Of a stretch of 46,156 nucleotides of DNA, positions 25,224 through 33,552 are shown in pieces. The position numbers were made by a program, and so were the translations under genes. The notes beneath the pieces were generated by a model. The model did not search any database, was not told where the DNA came from, and was given only the letters and a program-made list of their open reading frames with translations. The stretch covers positions 1-46,156 of the forward strand of contig CACYGK010000008.1 in NCBI GenBank assembly GCA_902774005.1. The letters run 5' to 3'. The DNA is from an uncultured Bacteroidales bacterium. Its GTDB lineage: Bacteria; Bacteroidota; Bacteroidia; Bacteroidales; Bacteroidaceae. Numbering within the stretch: the first letter of the stretch is position 1; the number at the start of each line of letters is the position of its first letter.

Positions 25224-26498
25224 ATGAAAGTTGATGTACTCTTAGGTCTCCAGTGGGGAGATGAAGGAAAAGGAAAAGTCGTGGATGTACTTACTCCACG
25301 TTACGATGTGGTAGCACGTTTTCAGGGTGGTCCAAATGCCGGACATACATTGGAATTTGAAGGACAGAAATATGTCCTCCGTTCTATCCCTTCAGGTATA
25401 TTCCAGGGTGAGAAAGTAAATATTATAGGAAATGGTGTGGTTCTGGCTCCAGACCTTTTCATGGACGAAGCAAAAGATCTTGAGAAGAGCGGACATGAAC
25501 TGAAAAGCCGTCTTCACATATCTAAGAAGGCACATCTTATCATGCCTACTCATCGTCTGCTCGATGCAGCTTACGAGGCTGCAAAAGGTGATAAGAAGGT
25601 AGGTACCACGGGTAAGGGTATTGGTCCTACATATACCGATAAGACCAGCCGTAACGGTCTGCGTGTAGGTGATATTCTTTCCAACTTCGAAGAGAAATAT
25701 GCTGCTCACAAAGCTCGTCACGAAGAAATGCTTCGTGCCCTCAATTATACCAATTACGATATTACTGAGGTTGAGAAGAAGTGGATGGAAGGTATTGAAT
25801 ACCTGAAGCAGTTCTCACTCGTTGACAGCGAACATGAAATCAACAAACTGCTCAAGGCAGGAAAGAGCGTGCTCTGTGAAGGTGCTCAGGGTACAATGCT
25901 CGATGTCGATTTCGGCTCTTATCCTTTCGTCACTTCATCCAATACAATCTGTGCCGGAGCATGTATAGGTCTGGGCATTGGACCAAACAAAATCGGCGAT
26001 GTATTCGGTATAATCAAGGCTTACTGTACTCGTGTAGGTGCAGGTCCGTTCCCTACGGAACTCTTCGATGAGACAGGTGCTACAATCCGTGCCATTGGTC
26101 ACGAATACGGAGCTGTTACGGGACGTGAACGTCGTTGCGGATGGATTGACCTCGTTGCCCTGCGTTATGCTATTATGGTCAGCGGAGTTACCAAACTCAT
26201 CATGATGAAGAGTGATGTGCTCGATGGATTCGACACTATCAAGGCTTGTACAGCATATAAACTTAACGATGGAACCATCACTCGCGACTTCCCATATGAT
26301 ATCAGCGATGGCTTGGTAGAACCTGTATATGAGGAGATGCCAGGATGGAAGACGGACTTGACAAAGATTACCAGCGAGTCACAGTTCCCAAAGGCTTTCA
26401 GTGATTATATCGCATTCCTTGAGAAGGAACTCGAAACGCCTATCACTATCGTAAGTGTGGGTCCTGACCGCGAACAGACTATCGAACGCAAGAAATAA
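25224..26498 (+). CDS. purA: Adenylosuccinate synthetase
   Basis: The 424-residue product carries the P-loop GLQWGDEGKGK with catalytic D13 and GGPNAGHTL with catalytic H41, plus VGTTGKGIGPTYTDK and the C-terminal ITIVSVGPDREQTI. It makes adenylosuccinate from IMP, aspartate and GTP in AMP synthesis. All signature regions are present and the length is normal. It is probably co-transcribed with the Fur-family gene (11-bp gap). The other purine gene in the window, purE, is far away on the other strand. Confidence 0.97.
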   Translation: MKVDVLLGLQWGDEGKGKVVDVLTPRYDVVARFQGGPNAGHTLEFEGQKYVLRSIPSGIFQGEKVNIIGNGVVLAPDLFMDEAKDLEKSGHELKSRLHISKKAHLIMPTHRLLDAAYEAAKGDKKVGTTGKGIGPTYTDKTSRNGLRVGDILSNFEEKYAAHKARHEEMLRALNYTNYDITEVEKKWMEGIEYLKQFSLVDSEHEINKLLKAGKSVLCEGAQGTMLDVDFGSYPFVTSSNTICAGACIGLGIGPNKIGDVFGIIKAYCTRVGAGPFPTELFDETGATIRAIGHEYGAVTGRERRCGWIDLVALRYAIMVSGVTKLIMMKSDVLDGFDTIKACTAYKLNDGTITRDFPYDISDGLVEPVYEEMPGWKTDLTKITSESQFPKAFSDYIAFLEKELETPITIVSVGPDREQTIERKK

Positions 26499-26517
26499 AA
26501 AGTTCCAGTATATTTAT

Positions 26518-28269
26518 CTGAAAAGGTTTTATCTGATTATCAGTCTGCTTATAGGTGTGATGTATGCCTATGCAGATTCCCGTACGTTGAGCGATGCAAT
26601 GCGTATTGCAAAAGATTTCGTGCAACGGTCGGAAGGGTTCGGTTTGGGTGATGCAAATGTGGAGTTCACCATTGCCGACGATGGACAGAAACGGGCAAAG
26701 AACCTTAAAGACGGTAGCAGTTCCGATTATTTCATTCTTAATCTTTCTGATGCTGATGGTTACGTCATTGTCAGTGGCGATGACCGTTTCAGAGATGTAT
26801 TGGGTTATAGCAACGAAGGTGGTTTCAGTTTCGATGCTATGCCCGATGGATTGGCTTATCTGTTGTCTGCCTATAGTCGGGAAATGGATGCGGCAAAAGA
26901 ATATTGGAAGACTAATGACTTGACAGAATCCCCTTTAAGTTCGACATCTGCCTATCCCAGTGTTTCTCCTTTGGTGAAAACTCATTGGTGTCAGAACTAT
27001 CCGTTCAATGCTCAGGTTCCGATAGATTATTCAGGAAGTTATTCCACGTATCATGGTAAGGCAGCCATAGGTTGTGTGGCACTGTCTATGGCTCAGGTAA
27101 TGAACTACTGGAAATACCCATCTCAGGGCAGTGGTGGAATTTATCGTGATAAATATTATGATGACATAGCTGTAAACTTCGATGAGCAGACGTACAATTG
27201 GAATAACGTGGCTGCTGAATATGGCATCTATATAGACGACGATGGAATTGAAAGGGAGGCTACATATACTCAGGCTCAGGCTGATGAGATTGCTAAGATA
27301 TGTTATCATGCCGGAGTAGCTGTCAACATGATATGGAATGTTAATGGTACAGGTAGTTCCGGAGCATATGAGAGTGATATAGTCAGGGCACTTGCCGGTA
27401 GTTTCGGTTACAACCGATATGCCAAGTTGGTCTGTCGTGATGTTGTGGGAGTGGACGCTTTTTGTGATATGATAACAAGAGATTTAGTCAGTGGACGTCC
27501 CGTAATTTTTTCTGCTAATAGTGACGCTGGTGGTCACTCTTTTCTTATGGATGGTTACGATGCTTCGGCTCATCTTTTTCATGTCAACTGGGGATGGCAA
27601 GGAGATGACAACGGATATTATGCTATTTCGGTTCTTGAACCTTCAGGTAACATAGGTAACTTCATCGAAAATCAGTCGACAGTACTCGGTTTGCAACCCA
27701 CGGAAGAGGATTTCGGTTACACCCCCACAGTTTATTTCTCGCAGGCGACGTTGAAGGAAACATCCATCCAGAAGGGCAATAGTGTCGTTGTAGAGATACC
27801 CAATTTGTATTGCCAGGATGCTTTGTTACCAGGTCCTATTCAGATTGGATTGGTCGTCTACGACAACAACGGCATTCCTGTTACCGACATTTTTCATTTC
27901 AATTTGTCCACAGTCCAGAACTATATTACAGTATCTTTCTCATCTCCCGTTTTTCAAAAATCGATGTCAGCCGGCACATACACTATGCAAGTGTCGATGA
28001 AAGATGCCGATGGGAATATCTTTCCATCCCATGCTTACTATGGCAAAACAGAGAGTTGGACAGTTACTGTCTCGTCAAGCAAACCTAATGGCACAGTTTC
28101 ATTTGTTCCTATCGATCCGATAGCAACGGAGATAGATAGTCCTTTTGCTGATGCACCTTCAGTGTCTTCCGACGCATCTTCAGTGTGGTATACTTTGACA
28201 GGCATACCTGTATCTGTTCCGCGGAAGGGAACATATATCCGTGGAGGGAAGAAATACTTCTTTCGCTAA
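26518..28269 (+). CDS. C10-family (streptopain-like) cysteine protease
   Basis: The order is signal peptide, Spi-type prodomain (about 20-120, FILNLSDADGYVIVSGDDRF), C10 catalytic domain with nucleophile C186 (AAIGCVALSMAQVMNYW) and H340 (GGHSFLMDGYD), an Asn/Trp stretch (FHVNWGWQGDDNGYY), a beta domain and a type IX-like tail (YTLTGIPVSVPRKGTYI). It is probably secreted as a zymogen. No ATG precedes the signal peptide. The codon at 26518 is CTG, in CTGAAAAGG, just where MKR would be expected; the only standard alternative is GTG at 26455, inside purA, giving an unusually long and polar leader. The stop overlaps the convergent deacylase stop. Confidence 0.88.
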   Translation: MKRFYLIISLLIGVMYAYADSRTLSDAMRIAKDFVQRSEGFGLGDANVEFTIADDGQKRAKNLKDGSSSDYFILNLSDADGYVIVSGDDRFRDVLGYSNEGGFSFDAMPDGLAYLLSAYSREMDAAKEYWKTNDLTESPLSSTSAYPSVSPLVKTHWCQNYPFNAQVPIDYSGSYSTYHGKAAIGCVALSMAQVMNYWKYPSQGSGGIYRDKYYDDIAVNFDEQTYNWNNVAAEYGIYIDDDGIEREATYTQAQADEIAKICYHAGVAVNMIWNVNGTGSSGAYESDIVRALAGSFGYNRYAKLVCRDVVGVDAFCDMITRDLVSGRPVIFSANSDAGGHSFLMDGYDASAHLFHVNWGWQGDDNGYYAISVLEPSGNIGNFIENQSTVLGLQPTEEDFGYTPTVYFSQATLKETSIQKGNSVVVEIPNLYCQDALLPGPIQIGLVVYDNNGIPVTDIFHFNLSTVQNYITVSFSSPVFQKSMSAGTYTMQVSMKDADGNIFPSHAYYGKTESWTVTVSSSKPNGTVSFVPIDPIATEIDSPFADAPSVSSDASSVWYTLTGIPVSVPRKGTYIRGGKKYFFR

Positions 28270-29363
28270 CCAACTAGAAGTTCGAGATAGAGTGTGATAG
28301 CGCGGTCTATCTCACTTATTTTAATGAACTCATCGGCAGTATGTGAACGTGCGGACTCGCCGGGGCCCAACTTAAGCGATGGGAACGGCATCAGAGCCTG
28401 GTCACTGAGTGTCGGACTGCCAAACGGCTTCAGTCCTTTCTCTATGCACAGTTTTACGAACGGGTGATCTTCTGATATATGTGATGAACCTAAACGGAAA
28501 CTCCTTGCTTTCAGTTCCGATGTCAGGTGTTCCTTGAAAAACTCGAATATCTCCTCGTTTGTGTAGAATTCATTGCTGCGCACATCAATAGTAAACGTAC
28601 ATTCCGCAGGAATCACATTATGTTGCGTACCCGCATTGACGATGGTCACCGTCTGCTTAACAGGTCCGAGTAGTGGACTCTGCTTCGGGAATTGCCACTT
28701 ACTCAGCCATTCTATATCCTTCATGGCGTGATATATGGCATTGTCCCCTTCATTTCGTGCTGCGTGTCCTGCCCGTCCGTGAGCTGTAGCGTCTATTACC
28801 ATCAGTCCTTTCTCAGCTATGGCGGGTTGCATTCCCGTAGGTTCGCCAACAATAGCGAACGATATAGGTGGTAACATCGGCAACACACTCTCAATACCCT
28901 CCTTTCCGCTTACTTCCTCTTCACATGATGCCAAAAAGATATAATTGGGTTGATTGGAGTTAATGGGTAATGCACTGGCAGTGGACTTTCCATCAAGCCC
29001 ATTAGAACCAATAAGCCCAATAAAAGCCATAAGCAGAGAAACCAGTCCTCCTCCACAGTCGTTGGCTCCCAGTCCGTAAAGTTTGTCACCTTCCTGCGTC
29101 GCTTTATATGGGTCATGCTGCCATCCGTCTGCCGGTTTTACTGTGTCGATATGAGCATTGAGCAGAATTGTAGGACGGTTGGCATCAAAGTTCTTTGATA
29201 AGCTCCATACGTTATTACCCTTACGCTGGGTAACGAGTCCGTTAGCCTTCATATAAGCCTCCATAATGTCAGCAGCTTTGTCCTCGTTCCGACTGATGCT
29301 CGGTGTCTCAATCAGTTCTTTCAGCAGTTCTACAGCCTTTAAAGTAAGTGCATTGTACTCCAT
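28266..29363 (-). CDS. M20 family deacylase, ArgE-type (acetylornithine/N-acetylcitrulline/succinylornithine)
   Basis: The 365-residue product has the zinc sites NAHIDTVKP, GANDCGGGL and EEEVSGKEG, the dimer-domain text AHGRAGHAARNEG, and a C-terminal SARSHTADEFIKISE. Enzymes of this clade remove the acyl group from an arginine precursor; in Bacteroidetes the substrate can be N-succinylornithine or N-acetylcitrulline, which cannot be told here. About 20 residues (LIGSNGLDGKSTASALPINS, around bases 28960-29020) interrupt the fold between GGGLVSLLMAF and NYIFLASCEEE and derive from an inserted hairpin repeat. A promoter box lies 28 bp upstream, divergent from glyQS. Confidence 0.88.
   Translation of the reverse strand: MEYNALTLKAVELLKELIETPSISRNEDKAADIMEAYMKANGLVTQRKGNNVWSLSKNFDANRPTILLNAHIDTVKPADGWQHDPYKATQEGDKLYGLGANDCGGGLVSLLMAFIGLIGSNGLDGKSTASALPINSNQPNYIFLASCEEEVSGKEGIESVLPMLPPISFAIVGEPTGMQPAIAEKGLMVIDATAHGRAGHAARNEGDNAIYHAMKDIEWLSKWQFPKQSPLLGPVKQTVTIVNAGTQHNVIPAECTFTIDVRSNEFYTNEEIFEFFKEHLTSELKARSFRLGSSHISEDHPFVKLCIEKGLKPFGSPTLSDQALMPFPSLKLGPGESARSHTADEFIKISEIDRAITLYLELLVG
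28945..29020. repeat. Imperfect inverted repeat inserted in frame in the deacylase gene
   Basis: The left arm at 28945-28968 and the right arm at 28997-29020 are complementary at 18 of 24 positions with a 28-base spacer. The arms are made of TTGGGTTGATTGG/CCAATAAGCCCAA-like text. The insert keeps the reading frame and adds about 20 residues of low-complexity sequence not expected in this family. Confidence 0.6.
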
Positions 29364-29391
29364 TTTGTGCTATTTTTATTTAAAAGTGCAC

Positions 29392-29399
29392 CAAAGGTA
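29392..29399 (-). promoter_or_regulatory. -7 box of the deacylase gene
   Basis: TACCTTTG on the minus strand, 28 bp upstream of its ATG. It is a mirror image of the glyQS box 23 bp away. Confidence 0.6.
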
Positions 29400-29422
29400 A
29401 GAGTTTTTCATTATAAATGTCT

Positions 29423-29430
29423 TACCTTTG
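29423..29430 (+). promoter_or_regulatory. -7 box of glyQS
   Basis: TACCTTTG fits TAnnTTTG and lies 27 bp before the ATG at 29458. It overlaps the upstream in-frame start-like codon at 29428, which therefore cannot be the start. Confidence 0.65.
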
Positions 29431-29457
29431 CACCATAATTTAAAAAGAAAATCACAA

Positions 29458-31011
29458 ATGGCACAACAGGAAGATATTTTCAAGAAGGTGGTAAGCCACT
29501 GTAAGGAATACGGATTTGTATTTCCATCATCAGAAATCTATGATGGACTCGGCGCAGTTTACGATTACGGACAGAATGGTGTAGAACTCAAAAACAACAT
29601 CAAGCAGTATTGGTGGCAGTATATGGTTCTTCTGCACGAAAACATCGTTGGAATCGACTCTGCGATATTCATGCACCCAACTATTTGGAAGGCAAGTGGA
29701 CATGTTGATGCATTCAACGACCCACTTATCGACAATCGTGACTCAAAAAAACGTTATCGTGCAGATGTTCTCATCGAGGAACAGATTGCAAAGTACGATG
29801 AAAAGATAGAAAAAGAAGTAGCCAAGGCTCGCAAGCGTTTCGGCGATGCATTCGACGAGGCACAGTATCGTGCCACTTCTCCACGTGTGCTTGAAGAGAC
29901 TGCAAAGCGTGATGCACTTCATAAGCGTTATCAGGATGTGATGAATGCCCCTGGTGGAATCGACCTTGAAGGAATGCGTCAGATTATCATCGACGAAGAG
30001 ATAGCATGTCCTATTTCAGGAACCCGCAACTGGACAGACGTACGTCAGTTCAATCTTATGTTCAAGACTGAGATGGGTGCAGCAGCTGAAGGTGCCAGCA
30101 CGATATATCTGCGTCCTGAGACCGCACAGGGTATCTTCGTTAACTACCTGAACGTTCAGAAGACAGGCCGTATGAAGCTCCCATTCGGTATAGCCCAGAT
30201 AGGTAAGGCATTCCGCAATGAAATCGTAGCACGTCAGTTTATCTTCCGTATGCGCGAATTCGAGCAGATGGAGATGCAGTTCTTCGTAAAACCGGGTACT
30301 GAACTCCAGTGGTTCGAAGAGTGGAAGAAACGCCGTATGGCTTGGCATCAGGCACTTGGTTTCGGAGCAGAGAACTACCGATTCCACGACCACGACAAAC
30401 TGGCTCACTATGCTAACGCCGCAACTGACGTCGAGTTCAAGATGCCGTTTGGTTTCAAGGAAGTTGAGGGTATCCACTCACGTACCGACTTCGACCTCTC
30501 ACAGCATGCAAAATACTCCGGCAAGAAGATTGAATACTTCGACCCTGATGAGAATAAGTCATACACTCCGTACGTAATCGAAACCAGTATCGGTGTCGAT
30601 CGTATGTTCCTCTCTGTTATCTGCCACAGCTACTGCGAAGAGCAGCTTGAAGGTGGTGACGTGCGTACCGTACTTCGTTTGCCTGCAGCACTCGCTCCTG
30701 TCAAACTTGCAGTATTCCCACTCACTAAAAAGGACGGACTGCCAGAGAAAGCACGTGAGATTATCGACGAACTGAAATTCCACTTCAACTGTAAGTATGA
30801 AGAGAAGGATCAGATAGGTAAGCGTTACCGCCGTCAGGATGCAATCGGTACTCCGTTCTGTGTCACTGTCGATAACCAGACTTTGGAGGATAATACCGTT
30901 ACCCTGCGCTATCGCGACACAATGGAACAGAAGCGTGTTGCTATCTCTGACCTGCGTGGCATCATCGAAGATCAGGTAAGCATTCCAAGTCTTCTTAAGA
31001 ACTTGAAGTAA
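29458..31011 (+). CDS. glyS: Glycyl-tRNA synthetase, single-chain type
   Basis: The roughly 517-residue class II enzyme begins MAQQEDIFKKVVSHCKEYGF. It has motif 1 (PTIWKASGHVDAFNDP), motif 2 (GKAFRNEIVARQFIFRMREF), motif 3 (ETSIGVDRMFL) and a C-terminal anticodon-binding domain (APVKLAVFPLTKKDGLPEKA). It is the alpha2 dimeric form used by Bacteroidetes, not the two-gene GlyQ/GlyS form. It joins glycine to tRNA-Gly. The start at 29458 is chosen from the promoter position. A PPIase lipoprotein gene follows 4 bp later. Confidence 0.96.
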   Translation: MAQQEDIFKKVVSHCKEYGFVFPSSEIYDGLGAVYDYGQNGVELKNNIKQYWWQYMVLLHENIVGIDSAIFMHPTIWKASGHVDAFNDPLIDNRDSKKRYRADVLIEEQIAKYDEKIEKEVAKARKRFGDAFDEAQYRATSPRVLEETAKRDALHKRYQDVMNAPGGIDLEGMRQIIIDEEIACPISGTRNWTDVRQFNLMFKTEMGAAAEGASTIYLRPETAQGIFVNYLNVQKTGRMKLPFGIAQIGKAFRNEIVARQFIFRMREFEQMEMQFFVKPGTELQWFEEWKKRRMAWHQALGFGAENYRFHDHDKLAHYANAATDVEFKMPFGFKEVEGIHSRTDFDLSQHAKYSGKKIEYFDPDENKSYTPYVIETSIGVDRMFLSVICHSYCEEQLEGGDVRTVLRLPAALAPVKLAVFPLTKKDGLPEKAREIIDELKFHFNCKYEEKDQIGKRYRRQDAIGTPFCVTVDNQTLEDNTVTLRYRDTMEQKRVAISDLRGIIEDQVSIPSLLKNLK

Positions 31012-31015
31012 AAAA

Positions 31016-31657
31016 GTGAAAAGTAAGCAAATACTCCGTCTTCTGTCATTGTGCATTATGTCTTATGCATTTTGCATGGCATCTGTTTCTTGTTCCAAAG
31101 ATGAGGAAGAAGCGGGTGAGTATGATAACTGGCAGGCTCGCAACCAGGCATACGTCGATTCCATCGCTAATCTTGCAAAGCAAGGTTTGAACGGTTGGAC
31201 TCGTGCTCGGGTATATTACTATTCCCAGCCTTATGCTGACAGCCATCCGGACAACAACAATATCTATGTCTATATGCAGAAGATATCCAGTGGTGGCGGA
31301 ACTGTATGTCCCATCTATTCCGACACTGTTCGTGTTCAGTACCGCGGTCGTTTGATACCATCAAAGAGCTATCCTTATGGTAACGTCTTCGGTCAGAGTT
31401 TCTGGGAGGATAAGATAGAGGAAATACACGAGAATACAGCTGTGCCCACCCTCCTGGCTGTTGAAGAAAACGTACCGGGTTTCTGTCAGGCTCTGCAGAA
31501 CATGTACGAAGGGGATATATACCATATTGTCATCCCTTATGCCGTAGGTTATGGCAGCAACAGTACGGTTTCGAGCATTCCAAACTACTCCACACTTATC
31601 TTCGATACAAAACTCGTGAAACTCTATAAACGGGGAGAAAACAAGACATGGCGATGA
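31016..31657 (+). CDS. FKBP-type peptidyl-prolyl isomerase lipoprotein
   Basis: The start is GTG, 4 bp after the glyS stop. The 213 residues carry a lipoprotein signal (SVSC, Cys26) and an acidic stretch (SKDEEEAGEYDN). The C-terminal half is FKBP-like: DTVRVQYRGRLIPSKSYPYG, then a long insert, QALQNMYEGDIYHIVIPYAV, and STLIFDTKLVKLY. FKBP enzymes help prolyl bond isomerisation during folding; several aromatic active-site residues are altered, so activity is uncertain. The signal-peptide core (LCIMSYAFCM) is encoded by a TTATGCAT-like repeat also used in the EnvC-like gene. The location is probably the periplasmic side of an envelope membrane. Confidence 0.82.
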   Translation: MKSKQILRLLSLCIMSYAFCMASVSCSKDEEEAGEYDNWQARNQAYVDSIANLAKQGLNGWTRARVYYYSQPYADSHPDNNNIYVYMQKISSGGGTVCPIYSDTVRVQYRGRLIPSKSYPYGNVFGQSFWEDKIEEIHENTAVPTLLAVEENVPGFCQALQNMYEGDIYHIVIPYAVGYGSNSTVSSIPNYSTLIFDTKLVKLYKRGENKTWR

Positions 31658-31678
31658 CAGCCGGACTGCATAATAAAC

Positions 31679-31711
31679 AATAAACCCAACCTTTCAGAGG
31701 CTGGGTTTATT
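31679..31711. terminator. Bidirectional terminator between convergent genes
   Basis: AATAAACCCA (31679-31688) pairs with TGGGTTTATT (31702-31711), and CCT/AGG extends the stem after one mismatch. It has A- and T-rich flanks on both sides and serves both the PPIase gene and asd. Confidence 0.8.
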
Positions 31712-31730
31712 TGTGTATGGAAAAGATCGG

Positions 31731-32741
31731 TTATTTTACATTACCAACCTTGATAAGATACTCTGCAATCTGAACAGCGTTGAGTGCTGCACCCTTCTTG
31801 ATCTGGTCACCGCTGAGCCAGAAAGTGAGTCCGTTATCGTTTGCAAGGTCTTTGCGGATACGTCCTACATAAACATCATCCTTACCTGCTGTGAAGAGTG
31901 GCATCGGATATTTCTGGTTCTTTGGGTCGTCGATGACTGTTACACCTGGTGCTGCAGCAATAGCGGCACGGGCGTCTTCAACAGAAACAGGCTTTTCTGT
32001 CTCTACCCATACAGCTTCGCTGTGGGCACGGAGTGAGGAAATGCGTACACACATTGCCGAGCACTTAGCGTCGGTGTGCATGATCTTACGTGTCTCGTTG
32101 AACATCTTCATCTCTTCCTTTGTATATCCGTTGTCCTGGAATACGTCAATCTGTGGAATGACATTGTATGCCAACTGATAAGCAAACTTATTGACTGTAG
32201 GTTCCTTACCCTCTACAATCTCCTTGTACTGCTGCTGCAGTTCTGCCATAGCAGCTGCTCCGGCACCGCTGGCACTCTGATAGCTTGCTACGTGGATACG
32301 CTGAATATGGCTGAGTTTTTCAATCGGCTGCAGAACTACTACCATCATGATAGTAGTACAGTTAGGATTGGCAATGATGCCACGTGGACGGTTCAGTGCA
32401 TCTTCTGCATTACACTCAGGCACTACCAATGGTACGTCGGCATCCATACGGAACGCACTGGAGTTGTCAATCATTACAGCACCGAATTTAGTGATATCCT
32501 CTGCAAATTCCTTGCTTGTACCGGCTCCGGCACTTGTAAATGCAATGTCAACACCCTTGAAATCGTCACCATGCTTCAGCAACTGCACTTCATACTGCTT
32601 ACCACGGAAGGTGTATTTCGTGCCCGCACTGCGGGTCGAACCAAACAAAACCAACTCGTCAATAGGGAAGTTTCTCTCGTCAAGAACACGGAGAAATTCC
32701 TGTCCTACGGCGCCACTTGCGCCAACTATCGCAACTTTCAT
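31731..32741 (-). CDS. asd: Aspartate-semialdehyde dehydrogenase
   Basis: The 336-residue product begins [20 protein letters not shown] (NADPH-binding Rossmann fold), has catalytic Cys128 in [11 protein letters not shown], and the family phrases [16 protein letters not shown] and [15 protein letters not shown] with the active His. It reduces aspartyl phosphate to the semialdehyde, the branch point to lysine/DAP and to threonine and methionine. The length is normal. It is monocistronic, with its own TACCTTCG box. Confidence 0.96.
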   Translation of the reverse strand: MKVAIVGASGAVGQEFLRVLDERNFPIDELVLFGSTRSAGTKYTFRGKQYEVQLLKHGDDFKGVDIAFTSAGAGTSKEFAEDITKFGAVMIDNSSAFRMDADVPLVVPECNAEDALNRPRGIIANPNCTTIMMVVVLQPIEKLSHIQRIHVASYQSASGAGAAAMAELQQQYKEIVEGKEPTVNKFAYQLAYNVIPQIDVFQDNGYTKEEMKMFNETRKIMHTDAKCSAMCVRISSLRAHSEAVWVETEKPVSVEDARAAIAAAPGVTVIDDPKNQKYPMPLFTAGKDDVYVGRIRKDLANDNGLTFWLSGDQIKKGAALNAVQIAEYLIKVGNVK

Positions 32742-32766
32742 AAGATTATTATTTTAAATTTGGGCG

Positions 32767-32774
32767 CGAAGGTA
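32767..32774 (-). promoter_or_regulatory. -7-like box of asd
   Basis: It reads TACCTTCG on the minus strand, one base from TAnnTTTG, 25 bp upstream of the asd ATG. Confidence 0.45.
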
Positions 32775-32788
32775 AGCATTTTTTTTTA

Positions 32789-32842
32789 ATTGGGAGTTAA
32801 AATTAGGAGTTAAATTGGAAGTAAAAGAGGAAGTTAATTTGG
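32789..32842. repeat. Degenerate 12-13-bp tandem repeat upstream of the DUF4292 gene
   Basis: Units attgggagttaaa, attaggagttaaa, ttggaagtaaaa and gaggaagttaat follow each other in the divergent asd/DUF4292 intergenic region, just upstream of the plus-strand -7 box. Confidence 0.65.
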
Positions 32843-32853
32843 ATTATTTTATC

Positions 32854-32861
32854 TAAATTTG
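32854..32861 (+). promoter_or_regulatory. -7 box of the DUF4292-EnvC operon
   Basis: TAAATTTG fits TAnnTTTG and lies 35 bp before the ATG at 32897. No well-spaced -33 element is seen; the repeat array occupies that position. Confidence 0.55.
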
Positions 32862-32896
32862 CACCGAATTTATGATATCTAGTAAAATCTGCATAT

Positions 32897-33523
32897 ATGC
32901 GAAGATGTAATATCTATGTTATTTGTGTTCTGACTGCCGCATTCCTTGTAGGATGCCGCAGCAGTAAGAATGCCTCTACCCAACCTGTAGAGTCCCAACC
33001 ACAGACTGCTGAAGTGGAACAACCTGCCACTGGTAGTGCAAGATCGCTTACTACTCAGACCAATCTTACGGCTCATGTAAAAGTACGTCTCACTTTCGAC
33101 GGCAACAACGTCGGAACAGGTGGTACTTTACGAATGAGAATGGGTGAAGTAATCCAACTGTCAATCCACGACCCATTCCTCGGCATTTCTGAGGTTGGAC
33201 GTATGGAGATAAGTCCTTACGAAGTACTCGTTATAGACCGCTATAACAAACGTTATGTCACGTTGTCATATGACGACCTGAATCGCTTTGCACGACGTCA
33301 GCTCGACTACGAAACCATCGAATACTACTTCTGGCAGCAGTCTTTGCGCAACGATACAGACGAGTTGCAGTTCCAGTTCCCCGTAGGTCGTAAGAATGTT
33401 GGACTGAACCTCCGTCTGTCGGGAAAGAACGACAAATCTGACTGGGATGCCCACACCACACCTCCGGACCGTTACGACAGGGTCTCTGCTGAAGAACTCT
33501 TTAAAAGCCTTTCGGAATTGTAG
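32897..33523 (+). CDS. DUF4292 lipoprotein
   Basis: The 208 residues carry lipobox FLVGC (Cys20), a Gln/Pro-rich linker, then a beta-rich domain starting LTAHVKVRLTFDGNNVGTGG and continuing MRMGEVIQLSIHDPFLGISE and RMEISPYEVLVIDRYNKRYV. This matches DUF4292, which is LolA/LolB-like in overall character. The gene sits directly upstream of an EnvC-like gene (20-bp gap), an order I recall as conserved in Bacteroidetes, so a role in envelope biogenesis or lipoprotein handling is likely. Exact function is unknown. Confidence 0.85.
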   Translation: MRRCNIYVICVLTAAFLVGCRSSKNASTQPVESQPQTAEVEQPATGSARSLTTQTNLTAHVKVRLTFDGNNVGTGGTLRMRMGEVIQLSIHDPFLGISEVGRMEISPYEVLVIDRYNKRYVTLSYDDLNRFARRQLDYETIEYYFWQQSLRNDTDELQFQFPVGRKNVGLNLRLSGKNDKSDWDAHTTPPDRYDRVSAEELFKSLSEL

Positions 33524-33552
33524 AAAATTGAAAGATTGAAAAGTTGAAGAAT
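33524..33552 (+). repeat. AGTTGAA-like simple repeat containing the EnvC start codon
   Basis: The text aaaattgaaagattgaaaagttgaag between the two genes is made of degenerate GATTGAAA/AGTTGAA units; the TTG start codon at 33544 is inside one. Confidence 0.55.
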
